A DNA stretch of 64,000 nt from Vitrella brassicaformis (GCA_001179505.1 CDMY01000255.1:209728-273727); one strand, 5' to 3'. Positions 50,268-60,865 are shown, counted from the first letter of the stretch. Numbers and translations are program-made. Notes: a model not told the origin generated them from the sequence alone.

Positions 50268-52370
50268 ATGGCCATTGCCGCGGAGGCTTTTCCCGACCTG
50301 AGTAGGGACAACACGCACCAGTGGGCTCTGAAGGCTGATAGGCTGGAGATGGAGCACCCTGAGGTGAGTGAAAGGGCGGGGAGGGCAGACATGCCAATGC
50401 AAGGCAGCTCACGCCTTGCGCACTTGCACCGCCACACCAATGGAGCTTGGTGCGTGTGTTCCGGACCGGTGGCTTTGTGTGTGTGTTTCTCTGCAGGAGT
50501 TCGAGAGGTGGAGGGATGGCCTGTCCATGGACGAGTTGGAAACGGCGGCGCGGGGCATGTGGGCGGTGAGTCTGCGACACACACGTTACCGTCCACGTAC
50601 CACACCATACAGCTCCGTCTGCACAAACACACATGTGGGTCTCATCTCTGTGCTGTGCTGTGTGCTGGGCAGATGATGGAGCAGCTCGAAGCCCGAGAGG
50701 CCAACGAGGCCGCCAGCACCACCGGCCAGGCCCCGCCAGTTCCGGCCAACCCACCCATCACCTACTCCCCCACCCTACCCGCCTCACAGCACCACTACTA
50801 CCACTACACGCGCCCCTTCCCTCCCGCCCCCCCGAAGCTCCAGTTCCAGCCGTTCATGGCCACCCAGGTCGAGTTGACCGGCCTCGCTGGAGTGGAGGGG
50901 GAGGCGGAGGAGGGGTGGTACGAGGACGACGTCAACGGCATGATGCTGTGGGAGCGCGGGGAGGGCAACACCTGGTGGGTGAGGTCGGCGCGGCAGGACT
51001 GGTGGATGAGAATGGTGTGGGGGGTCTATTCTATCTGGTGGGGCGCCCCCGAGCGCTCCCACTGACTTTTTCTCTGATGTGCGTCGGTCGCCCGTGTACA
51101 GTAGTGTTTTGTTTGGCGGCCGACACCTTTTCTTTTTCGACGCGTACTCTTTTTGGTGGTGTCCCTCTCTTTCTTTCTTCGAATGAGACGTCTACCCCTG
51201 CCTGCCTGCCTGCGTTTCTGTCTGTCTGTCTGTCTGTCCTGTGGGGGTACCTTGCGAGGCAGGAGGGGGGCAAGGAGGACCACCTGCCACTGGCGTACCC
51301 CTTCACGTCGCCCGTGCTCGACGAGTGGATCGAGGGCTACTTCGCCGCCAACATCACAGAGGGGAGGAGCCCTCTGCTCGGGGGTCTGCCGCCTCGTCGA
51401 CTGCCTCGGCTGGAGGAAGAGGAGCCCACATCGTTTTCTGCGTCGGATGGAAGGCTGCGGCTGATCCGGGGGAGCTACTATCTGCTGTGGGTGCGGCTGT
51501 GGGGGATCGATCGAGAGGGGGAGGGGGTGAAACTGTACGTGCCGCAGAACTATCACTTTGACTACGACCTTACTGTGGGCCATCCACTGGAGGTCTTGCT
51601 GCCGCTCCCAACAAGGCGTGGCTGTTGGTGCATGCCTTCGGCAATGAGGAGCTCTGTCGCCTCGTCGGCCTCCCGTCCACCATACACAGCCTCGATGACC
51701 AGCACTTGGAAGCCCACCGCCCGACGCCGTCGGGCGATCGTGACCCCGACCACCATCAACAGGAATCGGCCGTCCGCCTCTGACGTGGACATAGACCATC
51801 TGAGAGAGTGGGGGTTCAACGTGGTGCGCCTCGGCCTTATGTGGCCCAGCCGGGTTCAACATACTTTGGGGTCATTGAGAGCATAGTGGACAGGCTGTCG
51901 AGCAGAGGTCAGTCAGTCAGCCACGAGTGACGCAAACCGCCACGCCTGTTGCCTGTCCATTGGTTGGTTGATTGGTTGCAGGCATCTACACGATCCTCGA
52001 TCTGCGCCAGGACCTGTTCAGCGAGCCCTTCTGCGGCGAGGGCATTCCGTCCTTCTGGGTGGAGGAGTTCGACCCCCACGGCGTCTACACCAACATGAAC
52101 GACTTCCCCGCTCCCATCCTGCCGCCATGCCACCAGCGAGGATTTCCCGTCCACCAGCGACTGCGACAACGCGTTCTTCGTCGAGTACTACCTCAGCCAG
52201 CATGTCAGCAAGAGCTTCCAGGCCCTCTACGACGACGTGGCGGGGGCGCAGACGGCCCTGTCAACATGTGGCGGTACGCGGCCGGCAGGTTCCAGGACAA
52301 CCCTCATGTGTTGGGGTATGAGCTTATGAACGAGCCGTGGACAGGCCCCACACTACTGAGCCGTGCAGGT
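50268..52370 (+). pseudogene. Decayed glycoside hydrolase family 5 gene (endoglycoceramidase-like)
   Basis: Early exons are well formed: 50268-50363, 50497-50565, 50673-50978 and 51263-51590. After that the frame changes repeatedly without splice sites. One frame gives NKAWLLVHAFGNEELCRLVG, the next HLREWGFNVVRLGLMWP, the next FGVIESIVDRLSSRG joined through an intron to IYTILDLRQDLFSEPFCGEG. Two more shifts follow before the active-site block DNPHVLGYELMNEPWTG. These segments, in order, are those of endoglycoceramidase-type GH5 enzymes, which cut the sugar headgroup from glycosphingolipids; the Glu of NEP is the acid/base residue. At least four indels within about 700 bp mean it cannot encode a full enzyme as read. 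Low-quality sequence is the alternative explanation. Whether the first three exons belong to the same gene is inference from phase. Confidence 0.75.
51651..51764 (+). repeat. Duplicated block D, copy 1
   Basis: 114 bp of coding-like DNA (LCRLVGLPSTIHSLDDQHLE) repeated in the same orientation at 54,528-54,639. The second copy is two bases shorter, which shifts its frame. Confidence 0.93.
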
Positions 52371-52408
52371 CAGTGAGGCATCCCCTGCCACCTCGACATC
52401 AGCAAAGG

Positions 52409-52702
52409 ATGAGTGGACAGCCCCAGCCGCAGCCACAGCCCATCGATGTTGACCAAGAGCCTGCGGCGGACAGCAAGAAGGAGGTCGACCCGAGCCCTGA
52501 CAGCTCATGTCAAGAGCGACAGCAGATGCAGCAGGACGATGAGGCCACAGACGGTGGTCGGGAGAGCGAGTCGGCTGCCAAGGCATCAGCAGCATCCGCC
52601 CTAGTCAAGGAGAAGCAAGCCAAGAAAGACGCCCCCAAACTACCACCGGAGCTCTCCAGCGGCCGCGTCGCCAGGGGACGAACCAGCAGACGGTCTCCAT
52701 GA
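52409..52702 (+). CDS. Low-complexity open frame, doubtful gene
   Basis: 97 codons starting MSGQPQPQPQPIDVDQEPA, then an acidic Glu/Ser/Ala and Lys-rich stretch (LVKEKQAKKDAPKLPPEL). It sits between the GH5 remnant and block E. Composition is protein-like but it has no recognisable domain, and it may be an exon remnant of the decayed neighbour rather than a gene. Confidence 0.25.
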   Translation: MSGQPQPQPQPIDVDQEPAADSKKEVDPSPDSSCQERQQMQQDDEATDGGRESESAAKASAASALVKEKQAKKDAPKLPPELSSGRVARGRTSRRSP

Positions 52703-52867
52703 CGACAGACACACCGGCATCCGCATGCTCGTAGGCAACACGCAAGACACGACCACACACACGATGGATGGATAAGGCTAACCAAGTCCATGTGTCATCG
52801 TGTGTGTGGCTGCGTCAGTCGTGATGAGTCAGTCGCTTGACCGCCAGAGTCCCTTCCACGGCGAGTC

Positions 52868-53093
52868 GGCCATCACGGATGAGCGGCGCAGCAGCAAGGA
52901 GGGAAGAAGCTGACGACGGGCCCACCGACGGCTGCCTGGAAGCGCCGCAGCTCTTAAAGGAGCAGTGGCGTGGAAGGGCAGCCATGTAGCGGTGGGCGGG
53001 GCTGACGGACAGTCAGCCCCCCCGTGGCTAAGGCCCTGAAGGCCCCGCATGTCCACACGCGTGTCCACACGTCAGCTCCCCCCACACAAAGAG
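52868..53093 (+). repeat. Duplicated block E, copy 1
   Basis: About 226 bp, repeated in the same orientation at 54,101-54,303, where internal deletions shorten it. Shared landmarks are GGCCATCACGGATG, CTGGAAGCGCCGCAGCTCTT, AGCCATGTAGCGGTGGGCG and CACACGTCAGCTCCCCCC. Confidence 0.93.
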
Positions 53094-53158
53094 ACGTTCG
53101 CACACGACCACCCCCGCACCTCTTCCAGCGACCTCCCCCCTTAGCCACACAGACAGCA

Positions 53159-54226
53159 AGGAGGCCGGCCTGCTGCTGGGCGACGGTGGCGTCATCGAAT
53201 TGGTGGTCACCGAGAGCCATCCCGTCAGTGTCCACCGATGGACACCACCATATGAAGGTGAGGAGGGACGAATGACCCAGACCAGAAGATACGCACCGAT
53301 GGCGCTCTCCCTTGTGTGCATGTCAGGGACGATGAAGCAGCGGAGTGAGGTTTTCGTACGTACCGCTACAATGACCTGTTTGAGCTGGAGCGCGTCGAGG
53401 CCCTCGACCCGTCCCCTCTGTCGCCCCACACAGCCCCACATAGATCAACTTCGGCCCGCCATTCCCTGACCTCTTCCGCCTCAAGATCGGCACCGCCGTC
53501 AAGGGCAAGGCGGCCTTCGGCGTGGAGTTCTTCCCGATGCCAGCCAACGACATCGACGGCCGTCTGTTGGAGCTCAAGCAGTCGCTCTTAAGCTCCTGGA
53601 GAAGGAGATATCCATGCCGTCAACCTCTCGCTCACACAGATCACCAGCACCCCACCTCCCGTCATCCCAATGCAGAGCAAGACACCAGCATTCGGCGAGC
53701 AGAGCGCCACACCGCGCAGCCCTCCCATGAGCATCCGAATTGTCTAGGCGCCGAAAGACCCCGAGAGCCCCGCCCGGCTCGCCAAGCCAGCCGTCAGTCC
53801 ATCGCCCTCTCCAGATCTGCTGTGGACCATCCCTCCCAAGCCCACCGACCAGCAGCTAAGCGGCCCCGAGGCCATATCGCCTGAGGATCTTTCGCCTTTG
53901 CGTCAGCCGTCCCCCTCCCCTCTGCAGAAGATGGCGGCCATGTCAGTGAGGCGGCTGCGATGGCGGCCGAGATCAAGTCGCCCAGGGACTCGATGCAGTC
54001 GGTGGCGTCCATGGCCAACGCCATGAGCAGCGGATCGGCCGATGGGGGGCTGCTGGAGATAATTAGGCGGGAGAGGGAGAAGTGGAGGGGATCACCAAGC
54101 GGCCATCACGGATGGAGCGGCGCAGCAGCAGCAAGGAGGGAGAGAGCTGACGAGAGGCCCATCGATGGCCGCCTGGAAGCGCCGCAGCTCTTAAAGGAGC
54201 AGTGGCGTGGAAGGGCAGCCATGTAG
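53159..54226 (+). pseudogene. Disrupted gene remnant of unknown family
   Basis: Coding-like fragments appear in incompatible frames: GGVIELVVTESHPVSVHRWT ending at a donor near 53,258; RTYRYNDLFELERVEALDPS preceded in frame by a TGA; FRLKIGTAVKGKAAFGVEFF with MPANDIDGRLLELKQSLL; NLSLTQITSTPPPVIP; and MAAEIKSPRDSMQSVASMAN to the stop at 54,226, whose end lies inside block E copy 2. No family recognised. The in-frame stop and repeated frame changes, contrasted with the perfect phase of other genes here, argue for decay. Confidence 0.5.
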
Positions 54227-54303
54227 CGGTGGGCGTCAGCCCCCAGTGGCTAAGGCCCTGAAGGCCCCGCAAGTCCACGCGTGTCCACACGTCAGCTCCC
54301 CCC
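54101..54303 (+). repeat. Duplicated block E, copy 2
   Basis: Direct-orientation partner of 52,868-53,093, fused to the end of the frame MAAEIKSPRDSM... Confidence 0.93.
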
Positions 54304-54505
54304 GCATGTAGATTCGGATGAGCCGCAACAAGACAACAAGACACAGGGGTGCAACATATCCACGACAGACCGTAAGCTAGCTGCCAAGACCATCGTACGA
54401 GGTGGCGGGCGGGCAGACATCTCTTTATCTGTTGTGACGTCCAGGTTGCGTTTGACGATCGTGTGCGGGTAGCCCCGTCGCAGTCTGTGACGGTGTCTAT
54501 GGACC

Positions 54506-54885
54506 ATGAGGCCAGCCCAGGTGGTGTGCTCTGTCGCCTCGTCGGCCTCCCGTCCACCATACACAGCCTCGAGGACCAGCACTCGGAAGCCCACCGCCCG
54601 ACGGCGGGGCGATCGTGACCCCGACCACCATCAACAGGAGCACGAAGGGGACCACCAGAAGCCGTCGGCGCCGCCCGCCACGATTCTGAGGGCCCGTCGC
54701 CCGACTCGCAATTGTTCGAGAGCCCATTGCCCCTGCGTGGTGGCGCGGGGGGTGCGTGTGGGAGTGGGGATAGAGCGGGTGACGGCAACGCAGCAGAGCT
54801 GCCTCCTGCTGTCGGGATCTTCGAGCAGTCGTGCCATCGGTGTGAAGTGTGCCTCAACGACGTGCGCGAAGTGTCACTCAAAGGG
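54506..54885 (+). pseudogene. Fragment with block D copy 2 and a LIM-like Cys/His patch
   Basis: Block D copy 2 (54,528-54,639) carries a 2-bp deletion relative to copy 1 and runs into an open stretch. In another frame the end reads GIFEQSCHRCEVCLNDVREV and stops at a donor (54,885), reminiscent of half a LIM zinc-finger (C..C..C). Too short to assign, and no coherent downstream exon found. Confidence 0.35.
54528..54639 (+). repeat. Duplicated block D, copy 2
   Basis: Partner of 51,651-51,764; the order of blocks across the region is D, E, E', D', all in direct orientation. Confidence 0.93.
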
Positions 54886-56198
54886 TGAGCAACCCAAGCC
54901 ACCAAACCAAACACACACACACACACACACACACAACACAACATGTTCCCTGACCTACTTGCGTCGTGTGCTTCTCTAGGTGTGCTGCTCTCCATCCCCG
55001 GCCGTCCTTTTGCTGCATGCAGATAACGACCGGGGCCTCCCTCGGCCTGACGAGTCGACGTATCACGAGGATCGTTTCCCCCAGCCGCCCACGGCCACCC
55101 CATTCATGCGGCCCTCATCCGACAGCCACCCCATGAACTTCAGACGCCAACGCAGACTGGGAGGGGGCACCGTGGGGAGACCCCAGGCAGACAGACAGAC
55201 AGGGGACACCAATCCCTGTGGGTCCCCCAGGCGGCACTGATACTACCCATGGCGTTGAAGCAGTAGCGGCAGGCAATGGTGGAGGGGAGCATGTGGACGG
55301 CCAGGATGAGGAGGATGTGGATAGCCCTGTTGCCTCCAGCGGCAACGAACGGTTCTACACGGGGACAGAGGCAAGCGTGCACTGCGTGGCGCGGACGAGC
55401 GGGACGGACAGCCTGCAGCTCAGCGACGATAGCGTTTTCATTATGGCTTCCCAAGACGGGCCCCATCTCGTGTCGACGGGCATCCGTGCGCTGCATGTGT
55501 GTACGTTGTCACTGGCTGGCTGGCGGTCTAAACGGATGGATGGACATGGCTGTCTTGTGATGCTGGAAATGATGCTGTGGTGTTACATGAAGCGTGTGTG
55601 TGATCGATGAATGGATGGATGCTACTTCATGGGGTCGGTCTGTTGCTGCATGGCAGGGCATGACGTGTGAAGGGCCTGAGAACGGTCTGGATGAGTTCAT
55701 GCCCGGCCAGTAGCGACGGCCGGCCCATACATACATTCGTTCATGCGTGAGTACATTGACTGACATTTTTTGTCATGAGTACGTGAAGACTGCCTCCTAC
55801 TATCTGCCGTGTTGAGTCGCTCACTCACTCACTGACCTGACTGACCTGATGAGACAGAACAGAGATGCGGAGAGAGGCTGACCTGACAGACAGACACATG
55901 TGGGGTACTGACGATGCGAGCGGCGGTGCGCAAAGGGCCGACTGACTGACTGACTGACCTGTAGGCATGTAGAGTCCTGTCTATTTTGAGCGGCTGAGTG
56001 GGTGTCAATCCATGGCATTGCATTTAGCCAGCCTGTACTCGTTCGTCTGTCTGCCGGTTCGGGGAGTGACAGTGTGTGGCTGTTTGTGCTGGGTGGAGCC
56101 GCTGAAAGAGTACCCTCATTCGTGCGGCTAATCTAAACACATACTGCAAGGGAAACACGGACAGTATGGTACAGGAGACGATGAATCAACCTGCTACA
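54886..56198. other. Mostly non-coding; one doubtful open frame
   Basis: CA repeat at 54,911-54,935. An open frame at about 55,218-55,500 (Gly/Asp/Glu-rich, then TSGTDSLQLSDDSVFIMASQ) ends at a possible donor but has no partner exon, so it is not called a gene. The rest holds TGAC/CACT tandem runs (55,815-55,960) and nothing else recognisable. Confidence 0.45.
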
Positions 56199-56269
56199 CG
56201 CGAGCTTAGCAAGGGAAACGCAAATCTCCCCCCAGATCCCGAGATCTGATCTGCCTGGGGAGATTTGCG
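56199..56269. promoter_or_regulatory. Motif plus long inverted repeat upstream of PIGQ
   Basis: CGCGAGCTTAGC (56,199-56,210) is the TGCGAGCT-type motif. It is followed by a 51-bp imperfect palindrome: CGCAAATCTCCCC (56,219-56,231) pairs perfectly with GGGGAGATTTGCG (56,257-56,269), with a second inner pair CAGATC/GATCTG. It lies 40-110 bp before the PIGQ start codon and could be a transcription-factor site or an RNA hairpin in the 5' UTR. Confidence 0.6.
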
Positions 56270-56308
56270 CCACTGAAGAGGCAGAAGACGCCGGAGACTT
56301 CCTCGGCC

Positions 56309-59225
56309 ATGAGCGCATTATCCACCTCACCGCCCATTCATCGCCTTGAACTCATCACCGTCGCCGCTCCGCCCTCCCTCAGCAGCCTCTTGCATCATAC
56401 AGACAAGATCTCGCGCGGCCTTCTCGTCGGATGGGCCCACAAGAGCACCGCAATGAGCAATGAGGGGACGGGAGGCAGTGCCGTGACAACGTGGCACATC
56501 CTCGCCGTCTTCACACACGCTGCCGATGTGAGTGAGGAAGGGAATCGTTGGGAAAGGCAGAGGCGAGAGTGACATGGGTTCGTGTGTGTGTGAATGTGCA
56601 GGAAGAGGACGGGAACAGGCCGGAGCGGCCAGCAGACGAGGATGCTCGCGAAGTGGACGGCGAGATGGCCGTTGTCGGCGAGTGGCGGGCGCCAACATCG
56701 GCAGCAGACCAAACGGAGGACGGCCGCGAAGCAATCATATCTCACGGTAAGAAGCAGCACAAGACTTAGTTCTGCACGTCCTTATCTATCGCCTGCTGTG
56801 CAGGCTGCCGCTCTCTGCCGTGGTTAACCCTCCGTGTGGCCGCCTCTTGCCACGGTGCAAACGGTCTTCTTCCTGTACGCGTCGAGTGAGTCAACAGACA
56901 TCTGCAGCCAAGATATCCTGTAGATATCGTTCTTTTGCTTTCGTTGCAGCTCGTTGATCGTCCCCCAATCTTCTTCCGACCACCCCGTGGCTGTCATGCC
57001 CCCGGATGACCAGTGCAGCATCGCATTCATCGACCCCCAGACCAATCTCACACACTGGCCCTTGACCCCTCCCAATCCGCCGCCACCTTCCGGCCTATCG
57101 CCCCCCTTCATCCCGCCCACCATTAGACGCCATCTGCGCAGCGCCGTCGATTTGTCAGCCAGTCTGGCGACCACAGACAACAGCACAGCAACCGTCGAGA
57201 GTCCAAGCCCGCCTGCCCTGCTCGGCTGGGAGGCCTTCGTTCTGGTCTGCGGGGCTCGCTTCATGGGCGCTGCATCGTCGATATGCTCCAAGACGGAGCG
57301 TATCATCCCCGCGTCGCTTCTGGCTGCCCGCGTCAGCGGCTTCTTTGCTTCGTTATCGTGGGACGCACATGAGAGGGATAAGAGGGCGGCCATCGGCTAT
57401 CGGCCCATGTGTGTGCAGCAGGCGATGGCCAAGTGGCAGTTGTGCAGTCAGTGGGCTGGAGGAGAGCATCATCAGAGCGGCGGACGGGAAACGGCCCAAC
57501 GGATGATCGAACAAGGCATGTAAGGCGACGCACAGACACAGCCACGCAGAAGGACTGTGTGTCTTCGGTATGGTGTTCTCAGGTGGCGTGATTCTGCCTG
57601 GTTGAGTCGGGCGGCCACGAAGGTCTCGCTGCGGTGGGTGGCTCTCGACATGCTCATGGGCATCACCATCGGCATGGCCGTCTGGTGCTATGGATCGACA
57701 CGGGACGGCCCCATACTGTCGACCCTGGCGAGACTCTACGCATTCACCGAACCCGACGGCCTCAGGTAGGCCAGCCTGCCGGCAGCAGTGGAGAGGACAA
57801 GAGCACGAGATGTGTGCATCCATGCCATTCGTCCTCGTGTGCAGGCGTCAGCTGGAATGGTTGATGGTTGCCCCTCTGGGCGTCAAGGTGAACCGGTCGG
57901 TCGGCGGATTCCTCGGCGGACTCATGCTCACAACCATCGAACTATGGTCAGCTGGGAAAGAGAGAGAGCGCAGAGCGCATCAACGGAATGGGCGCATCCT
58001 TCCATTTGAACAGGGGCGATTTGACGGGCCATCTGGCGGCGTACCTGCCGGCACTGGTGAGATTGGTGGGCCTGTGTGGTGTTGCGGGCCTTGGCGTGTC
58101 ATTCCAGCTGGCCATGGCCATCGACATCCTGACAATCGCCACACTACACGTACGTACAAGGATGCTCACAATCGCCACGCTGCACGTACGAAAGGCACCA
58201 TCACAGCGATGCACCAATGGCCAGTGTGCATCCTTGCATGTGTGTGTTGCGTGTGCGCAGTTGTGTTATATCTATGTCGGCTTGGCGCGTCTATGGAGCG
58301 TCTCGATCAGCTGCATTTTCGCACTCTCGAGGCTTTTCAGGTGCACTGACCACACAGACACGCACACACACCCAGACGGAGACCAGGATGTGTCTATGTG
58401 TGTGTGTACTATTGGGTGCAGGGGCGTCAAGTGGAATGTGTTGCGCGAGCGCGTGGACAGCTGTGCGTATGACCTCGAGCAGCTTATTGTGGGCACTCTG
58501 CTCTTCACCGTGCTGACCTGCCTGCTCTCCACACACATGGTCTTCTACATCGCATTCCTCATCATATGGATCAGGGCATCGGGTCAGCAGCTAGCACAGG
58601 CGCAACACACACCCGTGTTATCTTTGGGTATGTATGCATTCAGGTCCCTTATTACTGCTGCAGTCTCTGCTGGTGGTGGTCAACAGCCTCCCCCTTGCAA
58701 GCCTCTCTTGCTTTCAGCCCCCGTGTGCTGTCAGCCTGGCCAGCGGCGAGGCCATTGCCACCGACGGACCCCTCCTGCTGCCATCCCCAGCACAGCCGAC
58801 ACGCGACGAAGGACATCAGGTGGCCACAGACACAACCGGGGATCAGTCGGGGTGGCCATCGCTGCGACAGAGACGACACAGTGGGAATGACCAGTCTCGC
58901 CCAGAGACGCAATCAGCTGCCGGAAGCTCTTCCACAGCCGCTTGCCCGCCTCCTGGTGTGTGTGGCGGGGTGTGTTGGATGATCCGATGTGTGCGGCCGT
59001 CCCTGGCGAGACGCATGAGCGCACTGCTGGAGGCCTGGACCCGAACACTGCGGCACGCCAAGGCACACACGCTCATCAGGTGAGAAAAACGCAGTACATT
59101 GGTGGGAGAGAGCTCATGTGTCTGTTGTGTGTGGGCGTGTGTGCAGGTCGTGTTTGTGTGGCCGTGTGGTGTATGCGCTCTTCAGCTGTGCAGATGGCAT
59201 TGCCGTCCTCGCCGAGTGCATTTGA
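56309..59225 (+). CDS. PIGQ: PIG-Q/GPI1 subunit of GPI-GlcNAc transferase
   Basis: Eleven exons in phase: 56309-56527, 56602-56746, 56804-56885, 56950-57519, 57583-57765, 57845-57946, 58014-58149, 58261-58340, 58422-58582, 58644-59079 and 59147-59225, 730 residues. The Gpi1 domain is unmistakable: [74 protein letters not shown], and the signature [20 protein letters not shown] followed by [20 protein letters not shown] and [19 protein letters not shown]. Several of these are membrane helices. PIG-Q stabilises the ER complex that puts N-acetylglucosamine on phosphatidylinositol, the first step of GPI-anchor synthesis. The N-terminal 240 residues are variable. The last exons carry a Ser/Thr/Gln-rich insert, followed by a short Cys-rich hydrophobic end. 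Confidence 0.94.
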
Positions 59226-59441
59226 TCGAGAGAGACTTTAGTTTCGGGAAGCCAATAACCTTGGTACCTACCTTAAGAGACCTAATCTGTTCGAATGTCG
59301 GCTGTGCTGTATGTTGAGAGATGACACGAGCCAGTGCATGACAGACAAGTGAGAAGGCTACGCACAGATGGAAAGAAATTGTCAGGAGAACCCGGAGGCC
59401 ACCTCATGCCCCCACTCGATGAACATTTGTCTCTCCGTCAC

Positions 59442-60596
59442 TCACCTCGCCAAAAACGCCCTGTCGATGACGTCACTCTCGATCTCGAATCGCCGCAGCA
59501 CAGCACACCATAGGGGCACCGACCCGGGGAAGCGGTCGGCGACTGATGCACGGGCATCAGCAGCAGGTCGTTCGCTCGTCCACAGCTGGATGGTGCCCGG
59601 GCACCATACAAACAGAGAGGCAGCGATCTTCTCGTTGGGTTGGAAGCCGCTCACAATCACACGACGATGGTCCCACCACAAAGCAGCATTCAGATTGCCC
59701 TGATCGTAGCAATAGTCGACGGCGATGCCCAAATCCTCTGTGATGTTGTCGGTCAGCAGACGGCCAAAGCGCGGGTTATCACGGCCGATGCGTGCAGTGA
59801 GCACCACCGTATTGCGAACCACCCCCTGTCTATCCCACCACCAGAAGAGCATCGAGGCCAGCAGGAATGTCGAGAAGGAGGAAAAGAGCCAGTTGGGTCT
59901 TAAGAGCTCGGCTCCTTCGGCCCCGCGGATGACGGGATCGGTCCGCTTGTAGCCGTCAGCGTAGCGATGGCCGCCCGGCAGATCACCGAACGGCACCACA
60001 CGAAACGTCACATGGCCGATCCGATAGAGTCCGTCATTGCCGTGCTGCAGCGCCAGGCTGGTGCCTGTGTATATGAGCAGGTGGCCGACGGTCTTGTAGA
60101 TGGCCATGGCGAGGGGCAGCTGGTGGAAGTTCGTTGCTGTGGGCAGCGAGTCGGCCGACAGATGAAGGGGCCGCGTCGCATCAGCAGGGGTGAGCCGATG
60201 GATGAATGCCAGCCGAAGGAATGGACCCATCGCCCGCCACTCCTCGCCACTGCCCCGCTCCAGCAGATAGACCGCCTTCAAGCCGGCCTCCAGATCATCG
60301 CCAATGTCGAAGGCCAACACGTCGGCCAGGCCAAGACGACTGATGGTCTTGTCGATGTGCTGCTGAACGGCGTTGAGCAGGGTGGTCTTGACGGTCTCCG
60401 AAGTGTGGCCCAGTAGCTCCTGTTGCCGAGTGCGGGTGACGATCTGCGAGCGGAGAGCGGCTCGTTTGGCATCGTCAGTCGACATGGCCATGGCAGCCAT
60501 CTTGCTGACGGGCAATGACAGGTCAAAGAGGTCGGCGGGCTGGAAGAGGGCAGGGCTGGGGGGACGGGGTGAGGGCGCCGCACCGGTGGGCTGCAT
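59442..60596 (-). CDS. Intronless 384-residue protein of unknown function
   Basis: Single open frame from an ATG at 60596 to a stop at 59442, the only intronless confident gene in the window. The N-terminus is Pro-rich with no signal peptide. Residues 65-130 are helical (VKTTLLNAVQQHIDKTISRL, DDLEAGLKAVYLLERGSGEE). One probable membrane helix lies at about 236-254 (WLFSSFSTFLLASMLFWWW), followed by a domain with VVLTARIGRDNPRFGRLL and NLNAALWWDHRRVIVSGFQP. Family not recognised. A mitochondrial or ER inner-leaflet protein would fit the single helix, but that is guesswork. It is convergent with PIGQ, 216 bp between stops. Confidence 0.72.
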   Translation of the reverse strand: MQPTGAAPSPRPPSPALFQPADLFDLSLPVSKMAAMAMSTDDAKRAALRSQIVTRTRQQELLGHTSETVKTTLLNAVQQHIDKTISRLGLADVLAFDIGDDLEAGLKAVYLLERGSGEEWRAMGPFLRLAFIHRLTPADATRPLHLSADSLPTATNFHQLPLAMAIYKTVGHLLIYTGTSLALQHGNDGLYRIGHVTFRVVPFGDLPGGHRYADGYKRTDPVIRGAEGAELLRPNWLFSSFSTFLLASMLFWWWDRQGVVRNTVVLTARIGRDNPRFGRLLTDNITEDLGIAVDYCYDQGNLNAALWWDHRRVIVSGFQPNEKIAASLFVWCPGTIQLWTSERPAADARASVADRFPGSVPLWCAVLRRFEIESDVIDRAFLAR

Positions 60597-60865
60597 CGTG
60601 AGTGTCTTGAGGCCTCAGGCGAGGGATGGTGCTGAGAGATCTCCAGCCACAGACACAAACAGCTCCTATGTCGAGATTTACCCGCGTCGAGACGGGATTT
60701 TTTTCCTCTCTTTTTTCTCATTTCCTCACGACATCGTTACGACATCGTCACGACATGGTCACGCTCGTCACTGTACCCTTCGCCTCGCTCGGCTGTGGCG
60801 CGTGATCTTATCGCCCGTTGGGCGCCCGTTGGGATGGACCGCCCCCCTCAGCCGCCGTTGCCGCC
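60597..60865. promoter_or_regulatory. Bidirectional intergenic region with ACGACATCG repeats
   Basis: 269 bp between divergent starts. Contains three tandem copies of (T/C)ACGACATCGT-like units (about 60,727-60,760) and a T-rich run at 60,698-60,720. No TGCGAGCT motif. Confidence 0.45.

Noticed and set aside
50268-51065. A free-standing short gene ending at the TGA at 51,063
   Set aside because: A canonical donor at 50,979 and an in-phase acceptor at 51,262 join it to the downstream exon; the read-through end lies in the intron.
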